The position numbers and the translations under genes were made by a program. 64,000 bases of DNA. Source: Sagittula stellata E-37 (GTDB lineage Bacteria > Pseudomonadota > Alphaproteobacteria > Rhodobacterales > Rhodobacteraceae). The notes under the pieces were generated by a model. It was not told the origin of the DNA and searched no databases. It saw nothing but the letters and a program-made list of their open reading frames with translations. The DNA lies in assembly GCF_039724765.1 (NCBI RefSeq), contig NZ_CP155729.1, positions 372,001 to 436,000 on the forward strand, written 5' to 3'. Positions 1 through 8,590 of the stretch are shown piece by piece. Within the stretch, counting starts at the first letter, position 1; the number at the start of each line of letters is the position of its first letter.

Positions 1-282
1 GGCGGCCTTCGACATGTGCCAGGCGATGGGATAGCTGACGATCAGGCAGAGCACCGTCACCGCGCCTGCTGTCAGAAGCGAACGCGCAAGCACGGACCAG
101 TAATAGCCGTCGCCCAGGATGCGGGTGTAGTGCATCACGGTGTAATCTTCGCCGAAGGGCGCAGAGGTCCCCGGCGTGCGAAAGCTCATCTCGACCATGT
201 TGGTGATCGGCAGGATCATGAAGACGAAGATCAGCGCGATCGCCGGGATGGCGAGCAGCAGCCTGGGGCTCTTCAGGGTCAT
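1..282 (-). CDS. ABC transporter permease, spermidine/putrescine type (partial, cut by window edge)
   Basis: Only the first 94 codons lie in the window; the rest continues past the left edge. The protein starts MTLKSPRLLLAIPAIALIF and has a first membrane segment at about residues 8-28, then a periplasmic stretch containing HYTRILGDGYYW, then a second hydrophobic segment with IVSYPIAWHMSK. This layout is typical of the PotB/PotC-type inner-membrane permeases of polyamine-class importers. The start codon overlaps the stop of the upstream ATPase gene by 4 bp (ATGA), so the two are probably translationally coupled. Substrate cannot be told from this part; the neighbouring binding protein suggests a polyamine-like or other small cationic or organic solute. 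Confidence 0.85.
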   Translation of the reverse strand, partial: MTLKSPRLLLAIPAIALIFVFMILPITNMVEMSFRTPGTSAPFGEDYTVMHYTRILGDGYYWSVLARSLLTAGAVTVLCLIVSYPIAWHMSKAA

Positions 283-1343
283 GGCGCGACCTCGGGCATC
301 AGCCAGGCGTGACTGCGGTCGATGTCGATGCCGACCTCGTCGCCGGTCCGCACGTCCGTGTTGGGCTCCGCCGCCAGCTTCAGGATATTGTCCCCCGGCA
401 GGGTGATCTCGCAATGCAGCGCCGCACCGAGGAAGGCAGACTTGGTAACCCGGCCCCGGAAGGTGCCCGTCTCGGGCGTGGTCAGCGACAGGGCCTCGGG
501 GCGCAGCAGCAGCTCGGCCGGGGCGCCCGCGCCGATGCCCGGCACGCCTTCCAGCTCGAGCGTGGTGCCCGCGGCGGTGATGGCGTAGCGGCCCTCCGCC
601 TGGGGCGTGACCGACTGGCAGGTCAGGAAATTCGCCTCGCCGGTGAAATCGGCGACGTAGCGCTCGACCGGCCTCTGGTAGATCTCGCGCGGGGTCGCGA
701 ATTGTGCCACGCGGCCCGCCTTCATGACCGCAACCATGTCCGACATGGCCATGGCCTCGGACTGGTCGTGGGTGACGTAGAAGGCGGTGATCCCGGATTG
801 CTGCTGCAAGTCCCGGATAAGCCAGCGCACCTCGTCGCGCAGCCGCGCATCGAGGTTGGCCAGCGGCTCGTCGAGCAGCAGCAGTTTGGGTTTCAGCACC
901 AGCGCGCGCGCCAGGGCCACGCGCTGCTGCTGGCCGCCGGAAATCTGGCGCGGCAAGCGGTCGTCAAGGCCGCCCAGCCGCACCAACTCCATCACGTCGT
1001 GAACCCGGGTCGCGATCTCGGATTTCGACAGCTTCTGCAGTTTGAGTCCGTAGCCGATGTTCTCGGCTACGGACATGTGTGGAAACAGGGCGTAGTTCTG
1101 GAAGACCACGCCAAAGCCGCGACGGTTGGCAGGGACGCCGAGGATAGACTCCCCCTCCACCATGATTTCCCCGCCGTTGGGCTCTAGGAACCCGGCGAGG
1201 CACCGAAGCGTGGTGCTCTTGCCGCATCCCGAGGGCCCGAGCAGCGTCACCAGTTGGCCGGACTCGGCCTTGAGTGACACGCCGTCGAGCGCGAGAAAAT
1301 CGTGATACCGCTTGCGCAGATCCCTGACTTCAACCGTCGCCAT
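279..1343 (-). CDS. ABC transporter ATP-binding protein, PotA-like
   Basis: This 354-residue protein is the ATP-hydrolysing subunit of the importer. It has a Walker A motif GPSGCGKST (residues 36-44), a Q-loop near VVFQNYALFP (79-88), the ABC signature SGGQQQR (135-141) and Walker B LLLLDEP (154-160) followed by the H-loop in YVTHDQSEA. The C-terminal third (about 235-350) is a TOBE/OB-type regulatory domain, as in PotA, FbpC and MalK subfamilies; the length fits this class. It sits 3 bp after the binding-protein gene and overlaps the permease by 4 bp, so it belongs to one operon with them. The exact substrate is not visible in the sequence. Confidence 0.9.
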   Translation of the reverse strand: MATVEVRDLRKRYHDFLALDGVSLKAESGQLVTLLGPSGCGKSTTLRCLAGFLEPNGGEIMVEGESILGVPANRRGFGVVFQNYALFPHMSVAENIGYGLKLQKLSKSEIATRVHDVMELVRLGGLDDRLPRQISGGQQQRVALARALVLKPKLLLLDEPLANLDARLRDEVRWLIRDLQQQSGITAFYVTHDQSEAMAMSDMVAVMKAGRVAQFATPREIYQRPVERYVADFTGEANFLTCQSVTPQAEGRYAITAAGTTLELEGVPGIGAGAPAELLLRPEALSLTTPETGTFRGRVTKSAFLGAALHCEITLPGDNILKLAAEPNTDVRTGDEVGIDIDRSHAWLMPEVAP

Positions 1344-1346
1344 AGC

Positions 1347-2378
1347 TCAGATCGTCCGTTCCCAGAGGTCGTTCAAGGCCGGCATGACCGCGAGCGTCTC
1401 GTCCCAGTCGAAGCGGATCGCCTTGCTGACAATCTCCGGCTGCAGCGGCCACTTCTGAAGCTCTTCGGGCAGTTCGACAGTCTTGTTGGTCGGCGCGATG
1501 AGCCAGTTCTCTGCCATCCACAGCTGGATTTCCGGCGACAGCACGAAGTTGACGTAGTCGAAACCAAGCTGTTTGTCCGGGCTGTTCTCGAACACCGAGA
1601 ACGAGTGGTCGAACACCAGCATGCCTTCTTCGGGCACCACGTAGTCGATGGGCAGACCCTGTTCCTGCATGGACTTGACTTCGCCAAGGTCGATCGGCGC
1701 GACGGCGATCTGGCCCTGCGACAGCAGCGGCGTCAACTGCGCCGAGTAGCCGATCTGCGGGAAAGGCGCGAGTTCCTTGAATTTCGCCACGGCGGTCTCG
1801 ATGTCGTCGCGGCCCGAGCCGAAGTGCTCGCCGGCCCAGAGCGCCATCATCGTCGCGGCGGAGTTGGTGATCTTGTACAGACCCAGCTGGCCTTTGAAAC
1901 GCTCGTCCCAGAGGTCGGCCCAGCCCTTCGGCGGCTCGTCGACCATGTCGGTGCGATAGGCGATGACCAGCGGGGCCAGCATGCCCGTAACGGCGGTGCC
2001 GCCCTTGAGGATCGCCGGCTCGATCACGTCCGCCAGGTTCGGCACGTTCTCGGGGGTCAGTTTGGCAAAGTACCCGTCATTCCGGATCATTGCCGTATAT
2101 TTCTCGTTCAGCATCACGGCCGGGAACGGCGGGTTGTCCGGGCCGGCTGCGCGGAAGTTCGAGATCCAGGCCATGCCGAGGCCGATGTCGAGGTCGAAAT
2201 CCTTTCCGATCTGCTCGGCGAATTTCGGCATGACGTGCTGGCGCCAGTCGTTTTCCCAGCGGCCCCCGAACATGTTCACGATGAACGTGTCGGACTGGGC
2301 AATGGCTGGAACGCCGATTGCGCCAAGGGCCGCGGCACCGGCCGAGGTCTTGAGGAAGCTGCGTCGCGTGAGTGTCAT
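1347..2378 (-). CDS. ABC transporter periplasmic substrate-binding protein, PotD/PotF-like
   Basis: This 343-residue protein should capture the transported solute in the periplasm. The N-terminus TRRSFLKTSAGAAALG has the twin-arginine pattern, with likely cleavage after PAIAQS near residue 29, so export by Tat is likely. The remainder resembles group 1/8 extracellular solute-binding proteins of the polyamine type (motifs such as AYRTDMVDEPPKGWADLWD and a C-terminal WLIAPTNK region). An SD sequence GGAG lies 8 nt before the ATG. It is preceded by a ThDP enzyme and followed after 3 bp by the ATPase. The odd partnership with a ThDP decarboxylase-like enzyme means a polyamine substrate should not be assumed. 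Confidence 0.85.
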   Translation of the reverse strand: MTLTRRSFLKTSAGAAALGAIGVPAIAQSDTFIVNMFGGRWENDWRQHVMPKFAEQIGKDFDLDIGLGMAWISNFRAAGPDNPPFPAVMLNEKYTAMIRNDGYFAKLTPENVPNLADVIEPAILKGGTAVTGMLAPLVIAYRTDMVDEPPKGWADLWDERFKGQLGLYKITNSAATMMALWAGEHFGSGRDDIETAVAKFKELAPFPQIGYSAQLTPLLSQGQIAVAPIDLGEVKSMQEQGLPIDYVVPEEGMLVFDHSFSVFENSPDKQLGFDYVNFVLSPEIQLWMAENWLIAPTNKTVELPEELQKWPLQPEIVSKAIRFDWDETLAVMPALNDLWERTI

Positions 2379-2486
2379 AAGGGAGTCTCCTGTTGGTCTT
2401 TTATTGAGGTCGGTCGCGGCAAAAGGGGAGGAACTAGCCGCGACCGACCGGTCTTCCTGCCGTTCGGGCGGAATTTCGGGGTGGCC

Positions 2487-4133
2487 TTACATCTCGATCA
2501 TCGTGGGATCGAGACGCAGGTCGATCAATACTGGGCCAGAGCGTTCGGCGATGGCGGTGCAGGCCGCGTCGAGGCTCGCATCATCGCTGACCCGCACCGT
2601 GGCGAAGCCCAGCGTCGCGCAGGTCGTGGCGAAATCGATCCGGGCGATCATCGACAATTGGGGGTTCATCTTGCGGTTGGTGAACTGCACATGCTCGGCA
2701 CCAAAGCTGCCGTCGTTGCACAGGATCACGACGAGATCGGCCTGTTCATGAACCGCGGTCACGAGTTCGCTCAGTCCCGATAGCGTGAACCCACCGTCGC
2801 CTGCGACCAGAACCGTGGGTCGGTCCTCGATGGCGGTCGCGGTGCCGATTGCCTGGCCGAGGCCGCAGCCGATGGCACCGAAATGCGACGTGTAGACAAG
2901 GTCCTGCGGCTGGGTGACCGGCAGGTTTCGCCAGGCGGTGGTAACAAAGCGCCCAAGGTCGGCGACAAGCACTCGCTCTGCCGGCAACGCCTGGTGCAGG
3001 CGGCGCAGCGCCGGGGTTATGTCGACGGTGCCGGGGGCGGTCTTTGCCGCGGCGGGCACCTGCGCGAAGGTCTCGGCCTCGGCGCGCAACCGCCGGGCCA
3101 GGTCGTCATCGGTGACGCCCGATCCCGGGATATCGGCCATGTCCAGAAGTTCGGCAAAAGCCCGCGCCGTGCCGGCGATGTCGCCGATCAGGCGCAGCGT
3201 CGGCGTGTCGAGCCGCGGCGTTTCCTGCACATCGGGAAGGATCTGCACCACGCGCTTGCCCTTGGTATAAGCCCGCTCCTCGGTGGTGTGTTTGCTCAGG
3301 CTCGCGCCGAAGGCAAGGATGCAGTCCGACTGCATGATGACCTCGGTGGCTGTCGGGTGACTGAGACCGCCACAGATGCCGAGATCGAAGCGCTCGCCGT
3401 GGAACAGGCCCTGCGCCTTTAGCGTGGTGGCGACCGGGGCCTCGATGCGCGCCGCCAATTCCAGAAGGGCCGCACGGGCCTCGGGGTTCGCAGCTCCCCG
3501 GCCCGCAAGGATCAGCGGGCGCCGGGCCGAGGCCAACATGCCCGCCGCCTCTTCCAGAGCATCGCCCGAGGCTGGTGCAAATGCACAGTTGGGCACCGGC
3601 GCAGGCGCGGTAGGCGCAGCGAAGTCTTCCCACATCAGGTCGACGCGCATGTTGAAAACAACCGGGCATCGCCGGTGCGCTGCAATGCGGAACGCGCGGT
3701 CGAGGTCCTCAATCGCGGTGGCCGCGTTCCGCATTTCGACGAACGCAGCGCCGGAACTGGCAACGACCTCGCGCTGGTCGATCTTTTGCAGGTGTTGCAG
3801 GTCCCCCGGTGCGGTATCGCCGCACAGAACCACCAGCGGAATGCCGCCGCGCGCCGCCTCGGCCAGTGCAGTCACCACATTGGTCAGCGCAGGCCCATGG
3901 GTGATCGTTGCAACGCCGGTGCGACCTGTCGCCTGAGCAAAGCCGATCGAGGCGAGTACCGCGTTCGCTTCGTGCGTGCAGGCGATATAGCGACCGTGCC
4001 CGTCTTCGACATAGGCGTCCACCATGAAGAGATTGGCATCTCCGACAAGGCCATAGAGGTGTGTGACCTCGTGAGCAGCTAAGGCCCGAGCCAGCCCCTG
4101 ATGCAGTTTCATGGTGTTCGCCATATCTTTCAT
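2487..4133 (-). CDS. Thiamine diphosphate-dependent enzyme, acetolactate-synthase/decarboxylase superfamily
   Basis: This 548-residue protein has the three-domain layout of ThDP enzymes of the acetolactate synthase/benzoylformate decarboxylase family. The N-terminal PYR domain carries the cofactor-activating glutamate in CTHEANA (E55). A central domain runs about 190-330. The C-terminal PP domain has the ThDP/Mg motif starting VAGDGGFTLSG and ending near CNDGSFG. It heads the operon with the polyamine-class ABC importer 108 bp downstream, suggesting it acts on a product of the imported compound. Reaction and substrate are unknown; no FAD-binding assignment can be made by eye. Alternative starts at codons 4 and 8 are possible because no strong SD precedes the first ATG. 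Confidence 0.75.
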   Translation of the reverse strand: MKDMANTMKLHQGLARALAAHEVTHLYGLVGDANLFMVDAYVEDGHGRYIACTHEANAVLASIGFAQATGRTGVATITHGPALTNVVTALAEAARGGIPLVVLCGDTAPGDLQHLQKIDQREVVASSGAAFVEMRNAATAIEDLDRAFRIAAHRRCPVVFNMRVDLMWEDFAAPTAPAPVPNCAFAPASGDALEEAAGMLASARRPLILAGRGAANPEARAALLELAARIEAPVATTLKAQGLFHGERFDLGICGGLSHPTATEVIMQSDCILAFGASLSKHTTEERAYTKGKRVVQILPDVQETPRLDTPTLRLIGDIAGTARAFAELLDMADIPGSGVTDDDLARRLRAEAETFAQVPAAAKTAPGTVDITPALRRLHQALPAERVLVADLGRFVTTAWRNLPVTQPQDLVYTSHFGAIGCGLGQAIGTATAIEDRPTVLVAGDGGFTLSGLSELVTAVHEQADLVVILCNDGSFGAEHVQFTNRKMNPQLSMIARIDFATTCATLGFATVRVSDDASLDAACTAIAERSGPVLIDLRLDPTMIEM

Positions 4134-4838
4134 GTCTTGTCGTTGGCCTCATCCGTGTCTTGAGATCACCGTAGGCCCGCTCGCATCGTGACAAAAGATC
4201 ATTTTAAATAATGTAATAGTTCCCAAAAGTTACTTTATGGAGAGCCCTGACACGCTGGAATGGGAGCATGGAAAATTCTGGAATTCATCATCCTGCTTGC
4301 GCAAATTCGGCACCGCCGCGGTGATTTTTCCAAAGGCCGGAGCTATACTTTGAGAGCTCTAGACGACTGTTGCGCCTCTACCAGAGCCATTCGCGTGAGA
4401 AAGTAGGCAAGGAATCGATAATCGCTCGAGCAGACTGGCGCCCAAGAAACGGCAACCGCGAATGTCCGGTTTTGCAAAGTTACATTGAAGCGTCACGAAG
4501 TGCTTTCATCTACGAGAAGATCGACATGGAGCGCAGTTTGAAACGCTGAATCTGCGGTACGCTTCACACGTCGCATGGCCGCAATGGGCTCGGAGCAGAC
4601 ATGCGGAAGCGCAAACTCGTCGCAGCGTCATCGCGATCGCAGAATGCCTCCGGAAGAAGGCGGTCCTCACTTGGTCCTGACGCAAGAAAGAGGTGCGAAG
4701 CGGGTTTCCGAAGACCTCGTGTATTCCTGCCTCGCGAGAAAAAGAGCTTCAATAGGCTGAAACCGTGCCGCCGGTTCATTCGTGGTTTGGTGCATCTGGC
4801 CGGACTGATGCTGGCTGACCTTAACAACAGGATGACCC
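4134..4838. other. Intergenic region between divergent genes, 705 bp
   Basis: No convincing gene is seen. The part next to the ThDP gene (about 4190-4240) is clearly more AT-rich than its surroundings and is a plausible promoter region for the minus-strand operon. The right part must hold the promoter of the DUF4394 gene. Short frames here have no recognisable motif or good ribosome binding site. Confidence 0.5.
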
Positions 4839-5693
4839 ATGTTTTTCAAGACCACGCTTCCCGTCGCCGCTCTTTCGCTCGCTTTCGGCTCTGCCGCCCT
4901 GGCCCAGGATCATGCGGGCATGATGGGCTACGCCTTGGCAGAAGATGGCGGAACGCTCGTCACAATGGCGGATATCGCACAGCCCGGCGAAGTAGAAACC
5001 TACGCGCTTGAAACCACGCTGCGGGCGATCGCCTATCGCCCCGTGACGGGGCAGCTTCTCGGGTATGCCGATGGCACGATCTACGAAATCGATCCAACGT
5101 CGGGTGCGCTGACCGACCTCGGCGCAACTTTCATGGAAGATGCTATGATCGGAGAAGGCGCTGTGGCCTTCGATTTCAACAACCAGATCGACGCGGTCCG
5201 TGCCGTGGGCGCCGACGGATCGAATCTCGTGTATTTCCCCGATGGCTTTGGCGACAACGACGAGCGCGCAAACTCGGTCCGCCGTTTCACCGATGCCTTC
5301 TACGTCGAGGGCGACATGTCGGCCGGCGCCGAGCCCCAGATCTTCGCCAATGCCTACACCAATGCCATTTCCGGCGAGACGGCCGGATCGACCGCCCAAT
5401 ACGCCATCGACGCGCGGGCCAACGCGCTTGTGACCCTGGCCAACAATGCAGGCGAGCTTGCCAGCGTCGGCTACCTGACGCTGGACGGCGAAACGGTCGA
5501 CGTGACCGACTGGGGCGGCTTTGACATCGTCTCGCCCGAGGAAGGCACCGACATGGCCTATGCGCTCCTGCAGATCGATGGCGAGGATATGGCCGGGCTC
5601 TATTCCGTCGATCTTGAAACCGGCGCGCTGACCGAACTCGCTGAGCTCGGCATGGGCGGCTTCAGCGGCTTCGCCGTATCGCAGGGGATGTAA
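4839..5693 (+). CDS. DUF4394 domain-containing exported protein
   Basis: This 284-residue protein begins with a Sec signal peptide (MFFKTTLPVAALSLAFGSAA, likely cleavage after ALAQ). The rest is built of repeated short strands with motifs such as LGYADGTIYEIDPTSGALTD and GLYSVDLETGALTELAEL, the pattern of the DUF4394 family, which looks like a beta-propeller-like periplasmic protein. Function is not established for the family. It is very acidic, as expected for an exported protein of a marine bacterium. It stands alone, followed by a GC-rich hairpin at 5742-5766. Confidence 0.8.
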   Translation: MFFKTTLPVAALSLAFGSAALAQDHAGMMGYALAEDGGTLVTMADIAQPGEVETYALETTLRAIAYRPVTGQLLGYADGTIYEIDPTSGALTDLGATFMEDAMIGEGAVAFDFNNQIDAVRAVGADGSNLVYFPDGFGDNDERANSVRRFTDAFYVEGDMSAGAEPQIFANAYTNAISGETAGSTAQYAIDARANALVTLANNAGELASVGYLTLDGETVDVTDWGGFDIVSPEEGTDMAYALLQIDGEDMAGLYSVDLETGALTELAELGMGGFSGFAVSQGM

Positions 5694-5995
5694 TCTCCGG
5701 GCCGACGCTGGCCTCTCCAGGACGCGCCGTGCCACTTCAAGGCCCCCGGTTCTTTCGGCCGGGGGCTGAAGCTCATGAACGACCAAGGCGGTGAGCTGGG
5801 CTCGAAACCGATCTGCGCCGCCGCAGCGAGCCAAGCCCTTGGCGCAACAGCGGCCGTCGCTCCCCGACCCGGTCCCAGCATTCGTATTGCGGGCAGGTAC
5901 TACCGATGTCGGCCTGTCGCAGACGCTCACGGCTGCGGCGGTTCGATTTTGCGAGAACTTGGCCCAACTGACGGCTTCGGATCACTTTATCAGGG
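5694..5995. other. Intergenic region with no recognised gene
   Basis: Apart from the hairpin at 5742-5766 nothing firm is seen. Short frames on both strands read as low-complexity Arg/Ala-rich sequence and are not supported as genes. The stretch lies at the boundary of the decaying nickel-transport region and may contain old insertion or deletion scars. Confidence 0.4.
5742..5766 (+). terminator. GC-rich hairpin after the DUF4394 gene
   Basis: GCCCCCGG and CCGGGGGC form a perfect 8-bp stem around a 9-nt loop, 48 bp after the stop codon. No T-run follows, so termination may be weak or Rho-assisted. Confidence 0.55.
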
Positions 5996-6463
5996 TCAGA
6001 ACCGATCCTTGATAGTCAGGTGACTGTGCCGGTGCGGTTGGCCTCTGCCGTGCTGGTGAACCTGCTGGACATCTTTCACCGGCACCAAGGACAGTTGGCC
6101 GTGACGGATGCCGCGTTCGGCGAAGAGACCGTGCGCGTCGTCCTCCACATCTGCCACTCGGCCGCTCATCACGGTCACCTCCATGGCATTCGTGTGGTCG
6201 AGCGGCACCGACAAGGCGGCAACTGCCTGATCGTGACTGGAATGGCAGGTATGGGGCACGCGCCGTCCCAATTCGCGGGCGGAGAAGTCGAGGGTGTAGC
6301 TGACGACCCCGATGCACTCCACCTCCTGTGGCGTGTCCCGCGTCAGGGAACGGCGCAGAAGGGCGCGGATCGCCTCCGACCGATTGATTGCGCCGGACCG
6401 CTCCAACTGTTGGTCCAGTTCGGCCAGCAGGTCGTCTTCGATGGCGATTGTAGTCCGCTGCAT
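5996..6463 (-). CDS. nikR: NikR-like ribbon-helix-helix transcriptional regulator with altered nickel site
   Basis: This 155-residue protein starts MQRTTIAIEDDLLAELDQ, the ribbon-helix-helix DNA-binding domain of NikR (residues 1-45), followed by an ACT-like domain (about 50-132) with the conserved ending RGIRHGQLSLVPV. NikR represses nickel uptake genes when nickel is bound. Aligning by eye with E. coli NikR, the ligand H76 is kept as H74, but H87, H89 and C95 are replaced by S85, P87 and A93. The C-terminus adds a His-rich tail (VHQHGRGQPHRHSH). It is divergent from a broken nikABCDE-type operon. The frame is intact, so it may be a recently released relic or may sense something else. The start at 6463 is chosen because family members begin MQR. 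Confidence 0.8.
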   Translation of the reverse strand: MQRTTIAIEDDLLAELDQQLERSGAINRSEAIRALLRRSLTRDTPQEVECIGVVSYTLDFSARELGRRVPHTCHSSHDQAVAALSVPLDHTNAMEVTVMSGRVADVEDDAHGLFAERGIRHGQLSLVPVKDVQQVHQHGRGQPHRHSHLTIKDRF

Positions 6464-6591
6464 GACCTTCTTCGGTCCTTTGCGGCCAAGTATCCGTGGG
6501 CGGCACGCTGGGCGTAAGCAAGTCCGCGCTTTAAAACGATGAGCCACAAAACATGAGATATGCGTCTATATTTCTTGCTGTTAGGTTCCGC

Positions 6592-6975
6592 ATGCTTCGC
6601 CCGCTGTATACCGCTGCCGTCGCCCTGACGCCGCTGCTGCCGGCAACGGGCGAGACCACCGAGGCGGGCATGCCGATCGGCAACGACGTGACGGCAGACC
6701 GGGCGATCCGGGTGGCGATCAATCAGGCACTCCACCGCGAGGCGCTGGTGGTGCTTGCGCTGATCGGCCACGGACGACCCGCTATGGGCCCCGCCGACGA
6801 CCTGCCCTGGGACAATCCCAAAGCGGCGATCCCCGGCAAGGATCCCGCCACTGCTGTGGAGACTCTGGGCTGACAGTGACGGCGACGGCATCCGTGAGAA
6901 AGACGGGCTGCGCGCGACCTTGCGGATCCTGTACCCCGCAAGCGACAGCACACGGCAGGCGCTGGCGCTCGGCGC
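6592..6975 (+). pseudogene. nikA: nikA remnant, nickel/peptide-type substrate-binding protein
   Basis: The reading frame starts MLRPLYTAAVALTPLLPA, a short signal-like sequence. It then jumps at once to a middle segment of an SBP_bac_5 protein (ADRAIRVAINQALHREALV), so most of the N-terminal lobe has been lost. A TGA follows at about 6871, and the family sequence DSDGDGIREKDGLRATLRI continues in another frame, ending near ASDSTRQALALGAS, where nikB-like sequence begins. The gene is thus an internally deleted, frameshifted relic of the periplasmic nickel-binding protein. It was the first gene of a nikABCDE operon divergent from nikR. Confidence 0.75.
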
Positions 6976-7736
6976 TTCGCCAGCTGGCGCAGGGCGATCT
7001 TGGGCAATCTATCACCTTCAACGCGCCGGTGGTGCAGGTGATTGCTGCGCGGCTGCTGGCGTCTATGGGGCGCCTTTGTGCGGTCCTTCTGGCTCGGCAC
7101 CCTGCTAGCGCTGGTAGCTGCCGCGACGCGCGGGCGTTGGCCCGACCGAGTGATCCGCGCCATTGCCGTCGTGCTTGCCGCCAGCCCGGGGTTCTGGGTG
7201 GCGAAACCGCTGGTCACTTTCTTTGCCGTCGGGCTGGGATGGCTGCCCGCCTGCTGCGCAACGCCTCCCGGGCAACTGGCCACCGAGGTCTCGTTGGCGG
7301 ATCGCTGGCGTCACATGATCCTGCCGGTTGCCACCCTTTCAGTCGTGGGCATCGCGCCGCTGGTGCTACACACGAGGCAGAGCCTGACCGCCTTTCTCGA
7401 CAGCCCCGCCGGGCGGCACCTTTCGACCCACGGCGCCCGCCGGGCGGCACCTTTCGACCCACGGCGCCCGCCCTGCGGCTGGCCTTCGGCCCCTGCTTGT
7501 AGCACGCGGCCGGGGTCGCGATGACCGTGCACCTCGCTGGGGCCGGAGAGCTCTTCGGCGGCTCGGTGCTGGCCGAGGCGGTGTTTGCCTGGCCCGGCCT
7601 CGGGCAGGCGACGGGGGCGGACGCGCCGATGCCGATGGGGATCGGGCTGGCGACGCTGCTGTACGTCTTCGCCGGTAATCTCTTGGCGGACATTGCCGCC
7701 CATCTGACCGATCCACGTTTGAGGCGACCCATATGA
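6976..7736 (+). pseudogene. nikB: nikB remnant, nickel ABC transporter permease
   Basis: Segments of a NikB-type permease occur in order but in three frames: QGDLGQSITFNAPVVQVIAA near 6990-7050, then SFWLGTLLALVAAATRGRWP to LATEVSLADRWRHMILPVAT (about 7085-7340), then HLAGAGELFGGSVLAEAVFA to the C-terminus (7527-7733). The first segment fuses directly to nikA, so the true N-terminus is lost. A shift near 7068 and a 31-bp tandem duplication at 7405-7472 break the frame again. The stop overlaps the nikC start (ATGA), as in an intact operon. The protein cannot be made whole. Confidence 0.8.
7405..7472 (+). repeat. nikB: 31-bp tandem duplication inside nikB
   Basis: Positions 7405-7435 are repeated exactly at 7436-7466, with a further 6 bp of the unit to 7472. 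The period of 31 is not a multiple of three, so the duplication itself shifts the nikB frame. The repeated unit contains GGGCGGCACCTTTCGACCCA. Confidence 0.9.
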
Positions 7737-8590
7737 GCGAAAGGGCCGAGCTGACCCTGGCGTTGCCTGCCCGCCGCCGTAACCGGCGGCGACGGGCGAT
7801 GCGTCACGAGATCGTCGCGCTGGCGCTTCTGGGCATTGTGCTGGCGGGGGCGGCGCTGCTGCCAGAAAGCGCGCTGTCGAAAAAACACCGCCGCCCGGGC
7901 GCTGCCACCGCAGGCGGCGCACCCGATGGGGACCGATATGCTGGCCGCGACATCGCCGCCCGGATCGTCGCCGCTGTCGCTGGGAGTCTGCAGGTCGGAC
8001 TGCTGGCGGCGGGGGCCTCGACCCTCGTCGCAGCGGCGCTTGGATTGGCGGTAACCTTCGGGCGCGTTGCGGATCACGCGGTCGGCGTGCTGACCGAGCT
8101 CGCGCTCGGCCTGCCACATTTCGTTCTGCTCATCATGATCGCCTTCGCAATGGGAGCCGGGACGATCGGCGTGATCGTCGCCGTCGCGCTGACCCATTGG
8201 CCGCGGCTCGCCCGTGTCCTGCGTCACGAGACCCGGACCATCGCCGCCTCCGAATACGTGGCCAACTCGCGCGCGCTCGGACGTTCGCGGGCTTGGGTCG
8301 CCCTCCATCACTTGGCGCCGCATCTCGTGCCGCAGATCAACGCCGGGTTCGTCGTAATCTTTCCACAAACCATCCTGCACGAGGCCGGGCTTAGCTTCAT
8401 CGGTCTCGGGATCGAACCGCATCTGCCCTCGATCGGAGTGATGCTGTCGGAAAGCCTGCGCGAGGTCATGGCCGGTCACTGGCGGGTCGCCGCCACCCCG
8501 GGGCTTGGCCCAATGCTGGTCGCTCACGCTTTCGAACGGTTTGGTGAGGCGCTGCGCCAACTGTCGGACCCATTGGAGAGGCTGTCATGA
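7733..8590 (+). CDS. nikC: NikC-like ABC transporter permease with a locally scrambled segment
   Basis: This 285-residue frame is open throughout and matches the DppC/NikC permease fold. It has a basic N-terminus, a first membrane segment (about 25-45), and the BPD_transp_1 domain with LPHFVLLIMIAFAMGAGTIG and the EAA-type loop around ASEYVANSRALGRSRAWVA and LHHLAPHLVPQI. Residues about 50-70 (KKHRRPGAATAGGAPDGDRY) look wrong. The +1 alternative frame over the same bases reads KNTAARALPPQAAHPMGTDM, the expected linker before GRDIAARI. Two compensating frameshifts would explain this. The start overlaps the nikB stop and its end overlaps the nikD start by 4 bp. Since partners are broken, the transporter is unlikely to work. 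Confidence 0.65.
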   Translation: MSERAELTLALPARRRNRRRRAMRHEIVALALLGIVLAGAALLPESALSKKHRRPGAATAGGAPDGDRYAGRDIAARIVAAVAGSLQVGLLAAGASTLVAAALGLAVTFGRVADHAVGVLTELALGLPHFVLLIMIAFAMGAGTIGVIVAVALTHWPRLARVLRHETRTIAASEYVANSRALGRSRAWVALHHLAPHLVPQINAGFVVIFPQTILHEAGLSFIGLGIEPHLPSIGVMLSESLREVMAGHWRVAATPGLGPMLVAHAFERFGEALRQLSDPLERLS

